A stretch of DNA of 64,000 bases from Fasciolopsis buskii (Eukaryota; Platyhelminthes; Trematoda; Plagiorchiida; Fasciolidae), in the NCBI GenBank assembly GCA_008360955.1, contig LUCM01000658.1:28404-92403 (forward strand), written 5' to 3'. The number at the start of each line of letters is the position of its first letter. Position 1 is the first letter of the stretch. The position numbers and the translations under genes were made by a program. The notes under the pieces are model-generated. The model did not search any database and was not told the DNA's origin. It worked only from the letters and a program-made list of their open reading frames with translations. Positions 1 through 12,800 of this stretch are shown one piece after another.

Positions 1-3000
1 ACGGGAGAATTCTTTTGTCTTCCGCCTCCAGGTTTTGCAAGTGCACGAAGGACAGCGCACGGAAGCACTGTGAGGACATGATGGTTTGCGAGGTTGTGGG
101 GACTCTGTCTTTGGGCAATCAACACGAAGTCTAACCTCGTCTCTGACCCAAATCTTTTAGTCGCATAATGAAACCAAGTTATTTGGAGCGGTGTACTCTC
201 CTAGAGTTCCGCCCTTCACGTAGTTGGAGCGTGTGTTCGGTCAGAGAAATATGTGAAGAACTTCGTTTTTCTGGTGGTTATGTTCAAACCAACAGCCTTA
301 GTTTCACGTACAATGCGGTTGAGAATACGGTTGGTTGGCTGCAGAGTCCAGATTGGTAACTTGCTCAAGGAATCCGGGAACTGTACAATGAGAATCGTAT
401 CTAGGCCTTTGGGGGCAGGTTTACTGTCCAGTCTGTAATGTTGAGTAGGATTAATAGCAAAGAACACGCGAGACTTTGGAAGTTCTTCACTGTAATCGTG
501 AACTCGCGTTTCAGTTGATGAGTTGCTTCTCCGGTATCCCGTTCTTGCCAATTGGCGAGTCGATACCGGAGCACATGTCCCCCTCATTTTTCTGCGCCAG
601 AGGAACTGATCGAATCTCCTGCACCATCGATCACGAGGTATCGGGATCGATCGACAGAAGAAAGGAGATTTAGTAGTGTGGATTTTTTGCATTTTGGTAT
701 GTCTATTAATGTTTGGAGTCAGGTTAATATAACGTCCTCGTGTTGCGTTGTTTTCTCGGGGTTGAAGCGAGACGTTTCGTTTATTACCTCGTTTGAAATC
801 GCTGACGAAAGAGTAGATCCCGCGAAGGTGATATTTGAGATCGTGAACAGTGTTCAGACTATACATCCGAGCTTATTCAATCTTCAGCTGGCGAATAACC
901 TGAAGGTGAAGCCGACAGCAGTATTGCATGCTATGAGAACGATGGCCACAATACCAAATCGCCCTACGATCTAAAGAACAATCTGACATGAGAAAATTTA
1001 TTCTTAGATGTGCAAGTCGAGACCAACGAATTGAAAAGAACATAAACATTTGAGGAACCACCAGATCATCTAGTTGTTCACAGTTGACTTAAATCGAAGA
1101 AAAAGCCACTCGTGGTTCACACAATTCCCGTGCTGATGGCCACAAGGAACGCAAAGCCCGAACATTTTACGTAGAAAATCCTATAGATGTCGTGTTCAGT
1201 TTTCCCCGGGGAAACCAAACTCGTACACATTGGAGTAATTGGAAATAAGATTTCGGTTTGATGTTATCGATCAAAAGAAGAATGCGAAGACTGAAACGCA
1301 CGAAAAATGCCACTGATATACAAGATAGGAAAAAGCGAACACAAACTAAGGAAAATCCAGGCCTGATCGGTTTTCTCAAAGATGGGATGAAGTAAGGGTA
1401 ACGGGTACTTAGTCGCCATATCCAATGTCCATTTCAGAGTTCAACGCAAATATGGCTACATCGCGATGAACGCGTCTGTCGGTAAGCTGAACACAGAAGC
1501 CGTATGCCAAAGCCAGTTGATAACGATGTGCCAAATAAGTCAGCAGATTAATCACCTAGTTGATGTTACCCTTAGAAAACCAATTTACATTTTGTTTTTC
1601 ACCAACAAACGAGTTTCTGCGTCTGCCTCACTTGGCTTATTGTCACTCAGTTTATTTGGAACAGACGGTGGCGAAACTGGAGTAGAATCGATTGTTGAAT
1701 TCATATCATACCAAACGTCTTCTCAACGGTTTTGCCACGCAACTCCCATCGATTCGAAGTACGTCCCAGAGTGATCGCTTGTTGCACGGTCGCCAAATGG
1801 CCACGGTGTGGTTGGTTACTGGAATTATATCGACGTTCTCGGTGATGTCAGTATAACATTCTTGACAAAAATTCCATTGAGTTTTGCATCTCGAAAAGCG
1901 AGATAGCAGTGGCACTGTTGACCGATATCTCGATTTCCTTCATACCCAAGTAGTTCACTCAGATATTGTTATCGCTCTTTGATGATATGGAGTAGAATGG
2001 TTTGTTTGCCTTAGGTAATAGTCGAAATTCCAGGTGCGGCGGAACATTTTAGTTCGATGGAGTTGGCAAATAGATCTGATGAGACACTATTTGTGGAGTA
2101 ACGGCTAATTACTGTTTATATGTCTGCTCTCCAGTCAATCAGTCCTAACTCTAGATCGGTATCATCCGTCTCCACTGACTGAAACTAGGTCAACCAAGCG
2201 AGACCAGCGCGAAATCTCGTCCCATTAGATGAAAATTTTCACATTTATAGGCTCTTCTGCTTGTATATTTCTGCCTGTGTGACTGCCATTGCTGCGTCGG
2301 CTGTCCAAGTCGCGCATTGATTGACCCATCTCGTTTGGTCCATTTCACCAGATTAGGTTCATATCGTTTTATTGGCGAATCCGGACCGCTCACGCTGATC
2401 GGTTATAATGACTCAACATGATCCTGTCAATCCGCCTGTCCACAAAGCGCGCCACTGCTTCAGCTGGCAGCTGATAACCAATGAGATAATGTGGTCTTGA
2501 TTTGCTCCTTTCTTCTGCACTCGCTCGCTTTCTGATGCGACTGTGCGTTGGTTGCGAATTGTATTGTCCATCGTCGCGCAACCACCGATAACCATTGAGA
2601 CAGTTTCACCAGACCCATGCACAGTCAAACTAGCATCCTCTCACATGATCCTGCTCGGGTAACCTCGTGTTTATCGTCTTCTGAACGGCGAAAATGATTT
2701 CACTTGGTTGGAGGGCTCGAGGTCGATTTCAGATTATTTTTGTCGTTTGATAATACCAAGTGGATGAATTAGGTGGCAGGTGATTGTGCAACTGACCGAA
2801 GTGAATGACCCACTTTTGAAGCTTCTGTTTATATCCCGATATCAGGTGGCCCTGACCTCGCGAAGCATGGAAGAAGGTCGCCCTTTCCGTGAAGAGCTAT
2901 GGAGTCGGAAGAGCTACTTAAAGTTTCCAGTGGCATCTATGACTTCAGCCTTATCTATAATTTCAGATCAGTACCAATCCATACTGTCACTTTTCGGTCT

Positions 3001-4948
3001 CTGTGGAGATTTGATCTGTGCTCTGGCATGACACTTGTCCGATCTCTTTAGCAGAGGCGTCGATAATGACTCTGTTAATTGCTTATCCACGTTAGTGTCC
3101 CCGTAGATTGTGGCCAGTCTAGATGCATTGGCGTTTGATAGGGCTCGACCATTGTTCGGAATTGTTATCTTAGATACGTGACCTCTGCAGTATGGACAGG
3201 ACTCTTCTCGCACTTAACGAAACAAGCGCATCATTCCATATGCTTGTCATTAACCTTTCCCACTATGCTGCGGTAGGCCCGGTGGTTCTCTATCTATGGG
3301 AGTCACAAAAAGACGCGTCAATTTATAGTCGATCTGATACGCTATTATACCATCGCGGGGAGAAAGTCGGCAAGTGTTTCTCCGGTGTTGGTTATGACGA
3401 GTGCGTTGAGATCTGTAGACGTATCCATGCGATTGCTATATACGCATGTCTCACGAAGACCAAATTTTCCCACTCCGTGTTGGACATGGTCGTTTGTTTG
3501 TCCTGTGCAAGTGTTCCAATCTGCTGAAATTGACAAAATATCCCGTCATTGTTAACGTCGTTCTTCGTGTCCGACCCAGTTCTTATGGTTGGAATGTAAA
3601 TTGAGGTCACTGCCACGTCAATCGGTAGGCTGCTTGACTGGCTCCCAGTAAGTCAAAGTTTTGTGATCGCAGCCCTGTGAAGCCCGGAATCGTTTGTTGG
3701 TGCGCCATGATGTATCCAAAAGATTGCTTTCGCAAGAGGAATTGAATATGTTGGCTGGGGGAATTTGATGGGGTGACTTCGGATAAACGGGTGAAGTCCT
3801 TCGTGACCATAGAGTAAATGTCTGGTGGTGCATTGGCTACCCTTACCTAAGGAGAATTCTCTTACAGGATGCCTGGAGTTGAGGTTCATTATCCCAGTTC
3901 GCGTTTGGGTCACTCATGCGACTGGAATGACAGCTCGCTTTGCCTCCCGGGAACATCTCAACATGATCAGCTCGCTATAGAGATAAAATTCATGGAGAGG
4001 ATTGGAAATGATGTACATAGTGGTGTCCTCAACTTTGGGCACATTTATAGATTGCTCACAAACGTGTCCCATTTATCTGGGGACGGAACAATTCTTTTGC
4101 CGTGAACCAATAACCGAACCCTTTGAATGGGTATCTACCAAATCGTCCAAAATTATTTTGAGGCATTATTACCGTTTTCCTCATAGGAAGTCGTAGATCA
4201 TTGTCTGTGACCCAGAGCTACATGCAGCCCTACTGATTGCACAACTTTCATTAGTAGTCATTAGGTCCGACAGACGCTGCCACCCATCTAGAAATTACTG
4301 TCTTCTTATAGCACAGGCCGTTCCATCGCGACTTTTAGGCCCTGGTTATCCTCGACCTAGTTTGCTTTGCCTGTTGGATTGTAGCCGCGATTGCAGGCCT
4401 CATCTTCGTGGAGCCGCAGGTGAGAGTTGGGCGAATGCTGGAGATCAAAGAAATGATTGCTGCCTCAAAAGGCATAACGATCTACCAATGAGGAGGTGCC
4501 ACTTTCCATCCCATACGCCCCCGCCCGTCCTACCGCCCTAATATTCTTTTCAAACGAATTTGTTTGAGTGTTTGTGTGAGTCTATGTAGTGGTTGAACTT
4601 CGGGATGTTCGGCACGTTTTCTTTCTAAATTGCTCACTCTGATTATCTTGCTGCTCTTGCCTACCGATCTCCGTTTGAATAATAAGCCCTACTGGTGGTT
4701 GGTTGCCTCTACATTGCCCATAATTCGGTAATGATGCATTGTTTAGTTCGTGAAACTACTCCTGCCTTATCGTTAAGCAAATCGACCTCTGATCCTCGTC
4801 CATTAAACAGTAATCAGCATCTTTTAGCTACAGTATTTCATTAATGCCAACAATTTCTAGGGTCACTGGAACGTATCCGCTTACGTAGTGGGTTTTATCA
4901 TTTGAGAAAAGTCATTTTCTAATTTTCATCTTTTCATTTCACATGTAG
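1..4948. other. Unassigned sequence
   Basis: No conserved protein, RNA gene or complete repeat could be recognised here. The longest open stretch is on the minus strand at 866-216 (216 codons). Its last third reads GLNITTRKTKFFT, which vaguely resembles the segment after the catalytic motif of a LINE reverse transcriptase, but no catalytic motif is visible, so I do not call it. A possible small exon with AG and GT borders (about 4,378-4,420) could belong to the gene whose 3' exon may lie at 4,949, but its coding nature is not shown. Confidence 0.4.
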
Positions 4949-5345
4949 ACTAACTATCCTGGTCTCTGTCGCTCTCAAAGCAGCCGCGTCCCGTATTATC
5001 TCTGTCTATCGAGCATCTGTGAATCAGCAAACTGTGAATTGGCGATCCGAGGCGGCCTCAATGTGCGAAGCGTTTCATCAACTTCTTGTCCCCATACTTC
5101 TGGATGGATTAATAAATCGCTTACTAAGCGATCATGTCGAGTCAGAAAAATCCCAACTAGGATCAGGAGCCATCATTCATCGTTTGAGAGAAGTTATCTG
5201 CAAGTCTATTTACACATGCCTCCCTCGTCCCACAATTCTGGCCAGTCATACGAATGAGGTTCCCATAGTCAGCGTCTCTGCAAAGGGTCTTTCTTCAACT
5301 GTTGACAATGTCACTGCAGTGCCAATTGATTGGAGCGAAAACTAA
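4949..5345 (+). CDS. Possible terminal exon of an unidentified gene
   Basis: A pyrimidine-rich acceptor ending in CATGTAG at 4,948 opens a frame of about 131 codons that runs to TAA at 5,343-5,345. The reading is leucine- and alanine-rich and mostly helical in character (TILVSVALKAAASRI, then FHQLLVPILLDGLINRLL), with a polar tail ending in PIDWSEN. This would suit the last helices of an alpha-solenoid protein, but no family is recognised. The exon would enter with one base completing the previous codon. The upstream exons were not located, so the gene may start before this window or have exons too short to see. It could also be a chance ORF. Confidence 0.35.
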
Positions 5346-5357
5346 ATTCTCTCATGT

Positions 5358-5455
5358 CTATTCCACCCACTCACGCACACCCCCACCTACTCATTCACTA
5401 ACTCACTCACACACACATTCACTCACGTAATCAGTCAATCAGTCAGTCCTACGCT
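5358..5455. repeat. Degenerate CACT/CAGT simple repeat
   Basis: The + strand is a run of imperfect CACT, CACA and CAGT units (for example ACTCACTCACACACACATTC, then AATCAGTCAATCAGTCAG). It lies just 3' of the possible terminal exon. Confidence 0.7.
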
Positions 5456-7620
5456 CTGTTTTTCTTAACTGTGATATACGTGCCTCATGAAAAAAATCAC
5501 AGTTAGAGTAATCCCATTTCTTTTTTTGCTTTAATCAGTCTGTTTGTAGTATGTATATTTTCGAAAACAACAATCTCGTCTCCGGTTATTCGTGTTCATC
5601 TTAGTAATTGACCTCTGGTATGGTCCTAAATAGTTGAAGATAATACCACTACCAGACACTTGTCCAACCGCGCTCGTGAGCATCACCCGGCTGGGTTTAG
5701 CGTGACAACGATTAAGCCAATTACTAATTTAGTATGCCAACATTGTAGAGAATCAGGGACCACCAAGTGTCGCCTCCTAAGCATAGCCGAGGCTGTATGG
5801 GTTGATTCACCCAACCCTCCTCCGGGCGTTTACAATCTATTTGTCCGACCGCTTTAACTCTTCAGGTCTGCTTCACTCCCTCCAGTGTGTAGGTACCAAC
5901 TGAACGTTTGACGCCTTGGTCGATTGTACACATACACATGCACACTCAGTTATTGAAAAGGAGCTTGTTCGCCACTTTGTGTTGTGCCTTGTGCTAATTT
6001 TAAAACGTACAATTATTATTCGTTTTGCTCTGCTAGTCAGATTTTCTTAGTTTTGGGTGTGGCCATTGTTTACTTTTATTCTTTTACATTTGGAAACTTT
6101 CCATCTGCCTTTTTGTGATGTTTCGTCGGATCATTTTGATCTTGGGCGTTTTACTTGGAATATTAATTTGGGAACATTAAGTATTTCCTTTTGTACTTTG
6201 TCTTTTGATTTTCGTGGCTACACGTTAAGTATCCTCGAAGTGGCCGTATACTTCAAAGGTCCTTGTCATGATCCGTGGCATCATCACCGTTGGCACCAAA
6301 CATACACACAGTAACCGCTAGTAAAAATTGAACTAAATAAGACAAAATACCGTACAACACCAGACAGTGGGACTTTAATGTTTCACTAAGTTCCGCATTG
6401 GACAATGGCGAGACGAATCGGTTAGATATTAATTTCGTGGTGGGTGTGATGTCCGCAATAGATCCCTAGGTGCTGGTGGATGTTTCCTGCCTTTTCTCCT
6501 TCCCTTAAAACTAATTATGCACACAACAGCCACAAACAACATATACCTATATACAGATTTTCATAAATTGTAAGTAATGTCGGAATAGGCGGACGAAATT
6601 CCCTCGGAAGCAGAGGACCGGTTTTGTGGTTATTGCTGCTCATCAGCTGTGTGCATCTGGTACTTGTCCAAACATCCTTGCCCACTCCGAATTGGTGTGT
6701 CTCACCAACACCCAACTGGTATTGTCAGGAGCGCGCATGAAAGCTTTTTATTGAAGAATCCACAGAAGAACAACAACTATGATTCGCTGATATTTATCAT
6801 TTTTATATGTAGCGTCTTTTCTTGGTTTGGAATTTCGCGAATGAAATCACCCTGTGGACAGGCTTATCGGTTGCGGTTCGTCTTCACTACCTTTGCTAGT
6901 ACGTGGCTACAGTCAAGTCAGCTGGATCTCTATTCATGGCTACTTTACTCTCTGGGAGACCCCTAAGCTCAAATTGGTTTAATGGTAGCTTGGGTGACAA
7001 TGGCCGTGGACTGGTGCAGTGATTATTTTCTGCAGTGGTGAGGTTTGAACCTTCTAGTCGATATATTGGTGTTCTGTCTGGCGTCTATGCCTCCCATGTA
7101 TTACCGCTTTTAATGCTTGGCTTCGAATTCAACCTGTTTTCATTCCCTTGTGTTATGCGGTCAATCAGGAGAGGTTCGTCAGTGATTTCTGGTTGCCGTT
7201 GACAACAAACGTTCCACCTATATCCTCTTCTTGATGCTCCTCTGTTTAGCGGTTCTTAATACCTTCCCTACCACGCTATGCACCATAAACACCGACGGCT
7301 TCTGGGTGCCATCTTCAGTTGACGCGAAACGACAGATTAACGAGGTGGATAGCTTTCGAAACACAGTTCCTCTTTTTGAGACTTGAATATATTTAACGGG
7401 TAAATCAGTATTTGCTCTTATTTCTATTTCAAACCGCATCCCAATTATTCCTGTCTGCAGTTTTCTTGTGAACAACACGCGAGTGTAACCTGATCGTAAT
7501 GCAGGTGGAGTTTTTTCGTGTTTTTCTTTTTTATCTTTGGAACGGTTGGTTTTCGTTTACTTAGCTTCTTCACGAAAATCGGCTCAGTAACGGTGTTCAA
7601 ATTTCTTTTCAGATTGGTTT
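5456..7620. other. Intergenic sequence upstream of MRPL19
   Basis: No conserved coding or RNA feature was recognised. The part nearest 7,620 must contain the promoter and 5' UTR of the L19 gene, but no TATA box or other clear core-promoter motif could be picked out. Confidence 0.4.
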
Positions 7621-9792
7621 ATGCGACCGGTTATCATGTTGACCAGAACCGGTTTGAAAACCCGTTTGTGTTCTGTGGTCGGTCCAAGTAATGATCACGA
7701 ACTAAGTGTTAGACAACCATTTATTGGATTTTAGAACAGCTATTCCAACGAAACGCACACCGAGTACTCCCACCGGAGTTTCTCAAGGAATACGTGCCCA
7801 AAATTGAAACGGATGCACTTGATGGTTATCGAAGTAGATTCATTCCCGCCGCCGGTAGAAAACCCTGGGAAATGAATCCTCCTCTGGTCAAGGATGAAAT
7901 GAAGTGAGTTGTCCATGATCGACGAAAAAATCTTTAGTTCTTGTTTAGGTGCTTCCTTAAAAGTATTTGAGGTTTTTTATAACGGTCGTCATCCACCGAT
8001 TTGTGAGTTTTCGCTGTTGTAGGGCTCAGGGGATCGTAAGAACTTTGTTTTGATATCAATCGATTCTATTTCTTCAGTTCGCTGCCGCTCTTTCCCACTA
8101 ACTCTAGCGAGAGCAGTCCCATCCAACGGACAGGAATTCTCGTTTGTTCTTCAAAACAAGTGATTGATATCGGTTTCTCGTGGTCATCACCGGATGATTC
8201 TCTGTCTTATTCGGGTATCTTCACTAACTGATATATTCTTGGTACTATTTCGCTCAGTTCACCGATCGGCATAACCATTGCGATGTCACCATAGCTTTGT
8301 TAATCTTCTGATCTGGCTAACGGGTATGACTGTTCAACATCCACTATCCTTACTCTTGCCAGCAGTAACAATTTTTTGCCTCATCTCTCTCGTTCAGTTT
8401 ACCGTGTGTAAAGAGGTGATAGGCGCTTTGATGTGTGTAGTGAACCTAGTCCATGTGTTTAATTTTTCGCGACATGCATATATTATCCAACTTTGTCATA
8501 AATGTTCAGCGGGAAAGTTCACTTTACAGAACAAATATTGGGGTTGAATTCCTTCCAGGAAACAATTTTTTTATTAAAGTGTCTCGGGCGTCAGTACACA
8601 GATAATGCAGTAAGCTTTGACTCATTTGGCTATCGAGTTATCCAGACACGGTGTGGGCTTTACGTCAACCGAGGGTAAGGCATTTCTTCAAGACTGGCAG
8701 ATGCCTGTCTGCACTCCCTATTTAGGGTTAGCAGCGCGAAGTGGTCGGTAATCCTAATACCTCGGAAACTTAATTACAGTTGGAAATTCAGTTAGGGTAG
8801 AGATCACATCATGAGCTATGGGGCCCAGAGTAGCTGTCAGTAAACTGTGGGCTGTCGTGTCCCGCAACCTGGCCTCGGGTTTGACGATGCTTGACGGCGG
8901 TCTCGGCTTGGTCCTTGGTGTTTCTGAGGCACTGTTCTTGTCTGATGGGGCCACTGGAAGAGCAGTGATGAAGTTTGCAGTCGCGTCTTGGGCACTGAGA
9001 GTGATCCACTAATGTAATTGCTCTCTACCTCTTTCGATAGTTTGGAAATGTTCTGCGTTTAACGGCGTTTTTTTGAACATCTGAGACAAGAAAGTACAAG
9101 ACGAGAAGGTGGCCAGACAATGACATAAGGTAGAAATATGAAAAGGTGGCTTCGGCAATGACCTTTTTGATGCTCCTCGCTTTTCAAATCCACTGACATG
9201 CACATTGATGTTATACCGATTTAAAAACATGCATTTCGCCGACGCAGCAACAGTTAACGGAACTACATAGGGAACGGGTACAAGAGGAAAAAGTAATAAA
9301 CAATTATTTTTCGTATTCTCGCCGTAAAAATCCTACGATTTGTTTCTTCAGTTTTTGGCGTTTTTTACGAGCCATGTGTTCTACAGCAAGGCCCTACTAC
9401 ACTCACGCTCTCGACTTCGATTCTGAGCGGTGTCTCTCAGCGTCTCTAATCAGTGACAATCCTCCTATATATATANNNNNNNNNNNNNNNNNNNNNNNNN
9501 NNNNNNNNNNNNNNNNNNNNNNNNNNNNNNNNNNNNNNNNNNNNNNNNNNNNNNNNNNNNNNNNNNNNNNNNNNNNNNNNNNNNNNNNNNNNNNNNNNNN
9601 NNNNNNNNNNNNNNNNNNNNNNNNNNNNNNNNNNNNNNNNNNNNNNNNNNNNNNNNNNNNNNNNNNNNNNNNNNNNNNNNNNNNNNNNNNNNNNNNNNNN
9701 NNNNNNNNNNNNNNNNNNNNNNNNNNNNNNNNNNNNNNNNNNNNNNNNNNNNNNNNNNNNNNNNNNNNNNNNNNNNNNNNNNNNNNNNNNNN

Positions 9793-9850
<58 letters not shown>

Positions 9851-12800
9851 GGCCCAAATCTGAATGTAGATAATGTGCCATCGGAATTATGGCGAAGGAT
9901 GAAAACAGTGAGCTTAAAAGGAGAAAAAAAAGAAACAATTTATGTAGTTCACAACAAATCCTAGTTCTGTTCCACATCTTCACATCCGCTGGCCATCCAT
10001 ATGGATCCATCAGTCCTCTTCTGGTTTGGTAATACCGGCTGCTCACATGGAGGTCGAGGGTTGACTTAGGGAACCCTACCCCGAACGTTTGACCAAATGG
10101 TCTAACCCACAAGGTAGCAGGACGATCTGGTGGTCAATGGAGACCGCTAAATGATTGTTCATTTCATGAGCCCTTCAGATGGGGCTAGACATCATGGGTG
10201 TCCACTACATCCCTTCACTATAGACGCCCGTGAGCATACAGCTGTGTGCTTCCTAAATCGCCTGTGGTTATTTTGGAATCACGGTTTAACCATCTTTCCT
10301 AGGCTAATCACCGAAAATCAGTCAACCCGGTGAGAAGCATCGGGCATTCACCTTCGTCCTCGTGTTAGTTTTGGCACCTCTGCCACGAGGAGGCAGTGGG
10401 TATGACTTCTTCAGCACAGGCTGCTTAGGATGCCAGTCACTTGGGAGCATTTCGACAGGCGTCCAGAACGATCAGCCGATTCGGAGCCTGAGACACCCAC
10501 TCCCGACCATGCTGAGGCATTTAGAGGCTCCCGTAGGCTTAATCAGCACGATTGTAAAGATCACGAAAAGGTAAACTATAGACAGACACCAAACGAGTCC
10601 AAGCCACCGAGGGCGATGTAGAATAATCCTCTCGATTCGAAGACGAATGTCTGCACCTAACGTATGACGACGCACCTCATCATCGCGCACTTGGTTTTTC
10701 ATTCAGACTCGAGGAATGCTGCGGCGAAATCGTTAGAAGAACTTTGAAAGTCACCGGGTATCTTCTACATAGAAAGACCAAGTCTCAACCGCAGCGAAGC
10801 ACACACTTTGGCATAATGCACCCTTTCATTGGGGGAATGGAGCAATTCATGGCGGAGCCACGCGTGTCGCAGTTCCGCGAATGGTGCCTTGATTCTCGTA
10901 ATTCCTAATGTGACTTTCTTTCCAACACCCGTTTGTTGCAATCAGATTTCCGAAATACTATTGACCACCCGTAACCTATCAGCACAAAGGGTGAATGTTG
11001 GCACAGGCTCCTGCCAATATTGAAGAAGCACCTTTCATTTTTAAGGTGCGATACGCACATCATACAGATGTCTCAGTAACCAAGTGGTGCAATGTTGCTC
11101 AGCACGGCGATATTATCGGCATGCTCTTAGTCAAAAACGCTATTTTCTCTGCGCAGCCCAAGCCTACTTTCCAAGAGACTATAGGACATTAAGGGCAAAG
11201 TTGAGTAGGAGCGGGAATATACTGAGACCCTGCTGTTCTCTATCGGAGACTATGAGGCTCACCGCAGTCTCTTATCCGACCTGAGATATGATGGCACAAC
11301 TCTATGAGGACCGACAGATATGCCTCAGGTACTCCATTCCTCAACGAAAGTGCTGTAGTGCAGGCCATTTGACGGTGTCGATGGGTCGCGAATATCCTCG
11401 AGCGTAATTGCCATTTAGCTTTGGAAAGAAAAACGGTGCTCTGACAGGTGTCGAAGGGTAAAGATTTGACCAACATTTCTACGACCGGCGCGAAACCCAG
11501 CATATTCGTCGCTAGTCTGTTCTTCACGTGTGCCAGAAAATCGCAGACACTGGCAGCCCTGATGCTATCGGGATTAGGCCAGTACTCCTACGGTTATCAC
11601 AGTCACTAAACGAGCCATTCTTAAAGATTAACACAACAAACAATTCCCCGGCGATTATGAGACTTTCTAGGAATATCAAGCTTTGGAAACCATTCCTCCA
11701 TCTTTAAATAAAGCCGTGGAAAGTCCATCGGGACCCAGCAGATTATGACGTTTAAGATTTTAATTTTCTTGTATGTTGTCTCAGAAGGTAAATTTGTCGA
11801 AACAGTCCACGGGACGCGTGACGAAATAACTGTGGGAAAAACTGATACTGGGGCTCAGCTGGACTGCTCCGGAACTCCACCCTGCGTGCATAACGTTGGT
11901 ACTAATTGCGAATCAGTGAACCGTCAATTTCACAGGTCGTTCCGCTCACACCCAATGCTTCCATATCGGTGTCTTGGATGAAGTGAAACAACTTGCGGCA
12001 GCATTTTTAATCTCTGGTGCACGAAGAGACTACCTGATCTCGATTTTCCTACTTAAGCCTGGTTTAACTTTACGTCTCAGTTTGAACTCTGTCTCACTGC
12101 ACTTGCCATCAGCTGGGATGGACTAGCATGCGTGAAGTCACTAAGCCATCAGAATGCAAGCATTCTTTTTCCTTCGTGTTTTTAATCGAAGACAATTGCA
12201 GCTTTTCAGTAGCTTTCGGAAAACTGACAAGCGAGTGATATCGGTGAGCTGATCGCAGCATAAAGGACGCTTTATTATACTTTTCGAGCGCCCACCAAAA
12301 CACAGGGAGCTTGGTGCCTACTAGCGTGTGGTCGGCGTTAAGATGAGTAAAGCAGTACGACCGTTAATCTTGTAAATAACAATGTTTGATGTGTTTCGAT
12401 TGCGGATTCGAAGAGGGTGGATGCTAAGTGGTTTAGCGGCGATTGAAGTGTCCGAAGTTTGTACTCGTGGTAAGAAATCGCTAGTCTGAACAGAGGACCA
12501 ACAACCCTTCCTCGTTTTCTGAGCTACAGGAAGCTAGATAAAACGAGCCTCATTCCAGGATAGCGGACGTATTCTGACGCTCATGTTTCTTTTTCAAATC
12601 ACGATCTTACTCCGCTTTCTCTTATGTAAGAGATGCGGCTTTTGATAGAATGTACTTTTGACTCTATTTGTGCTACAGTCTGTATACAAGTACGTTGAAA
12701 CGACTAGCAAATTGCGTCTATCAGAGGGACAATCCAATCTAAGCCTCACTGCGCATTACCGGCTGTCGACCGGGATCCATTCAAGTGTTACAGCCTCGGT

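Noticed and set aside
216..866. 216-codon minus-strand frame, possible LINE reverse transcriptase
   Set aside because: Only one short stretch (GLNITTRKTK) resembles a palm segment; no catalytic motif or flanking domains, so it is mentioned only as a possibility.
9374..10112. Long frames with YIYIYI runs and X residues around the gap
   Set aside because: They are translations of (TA)n and Ns, not proteins.
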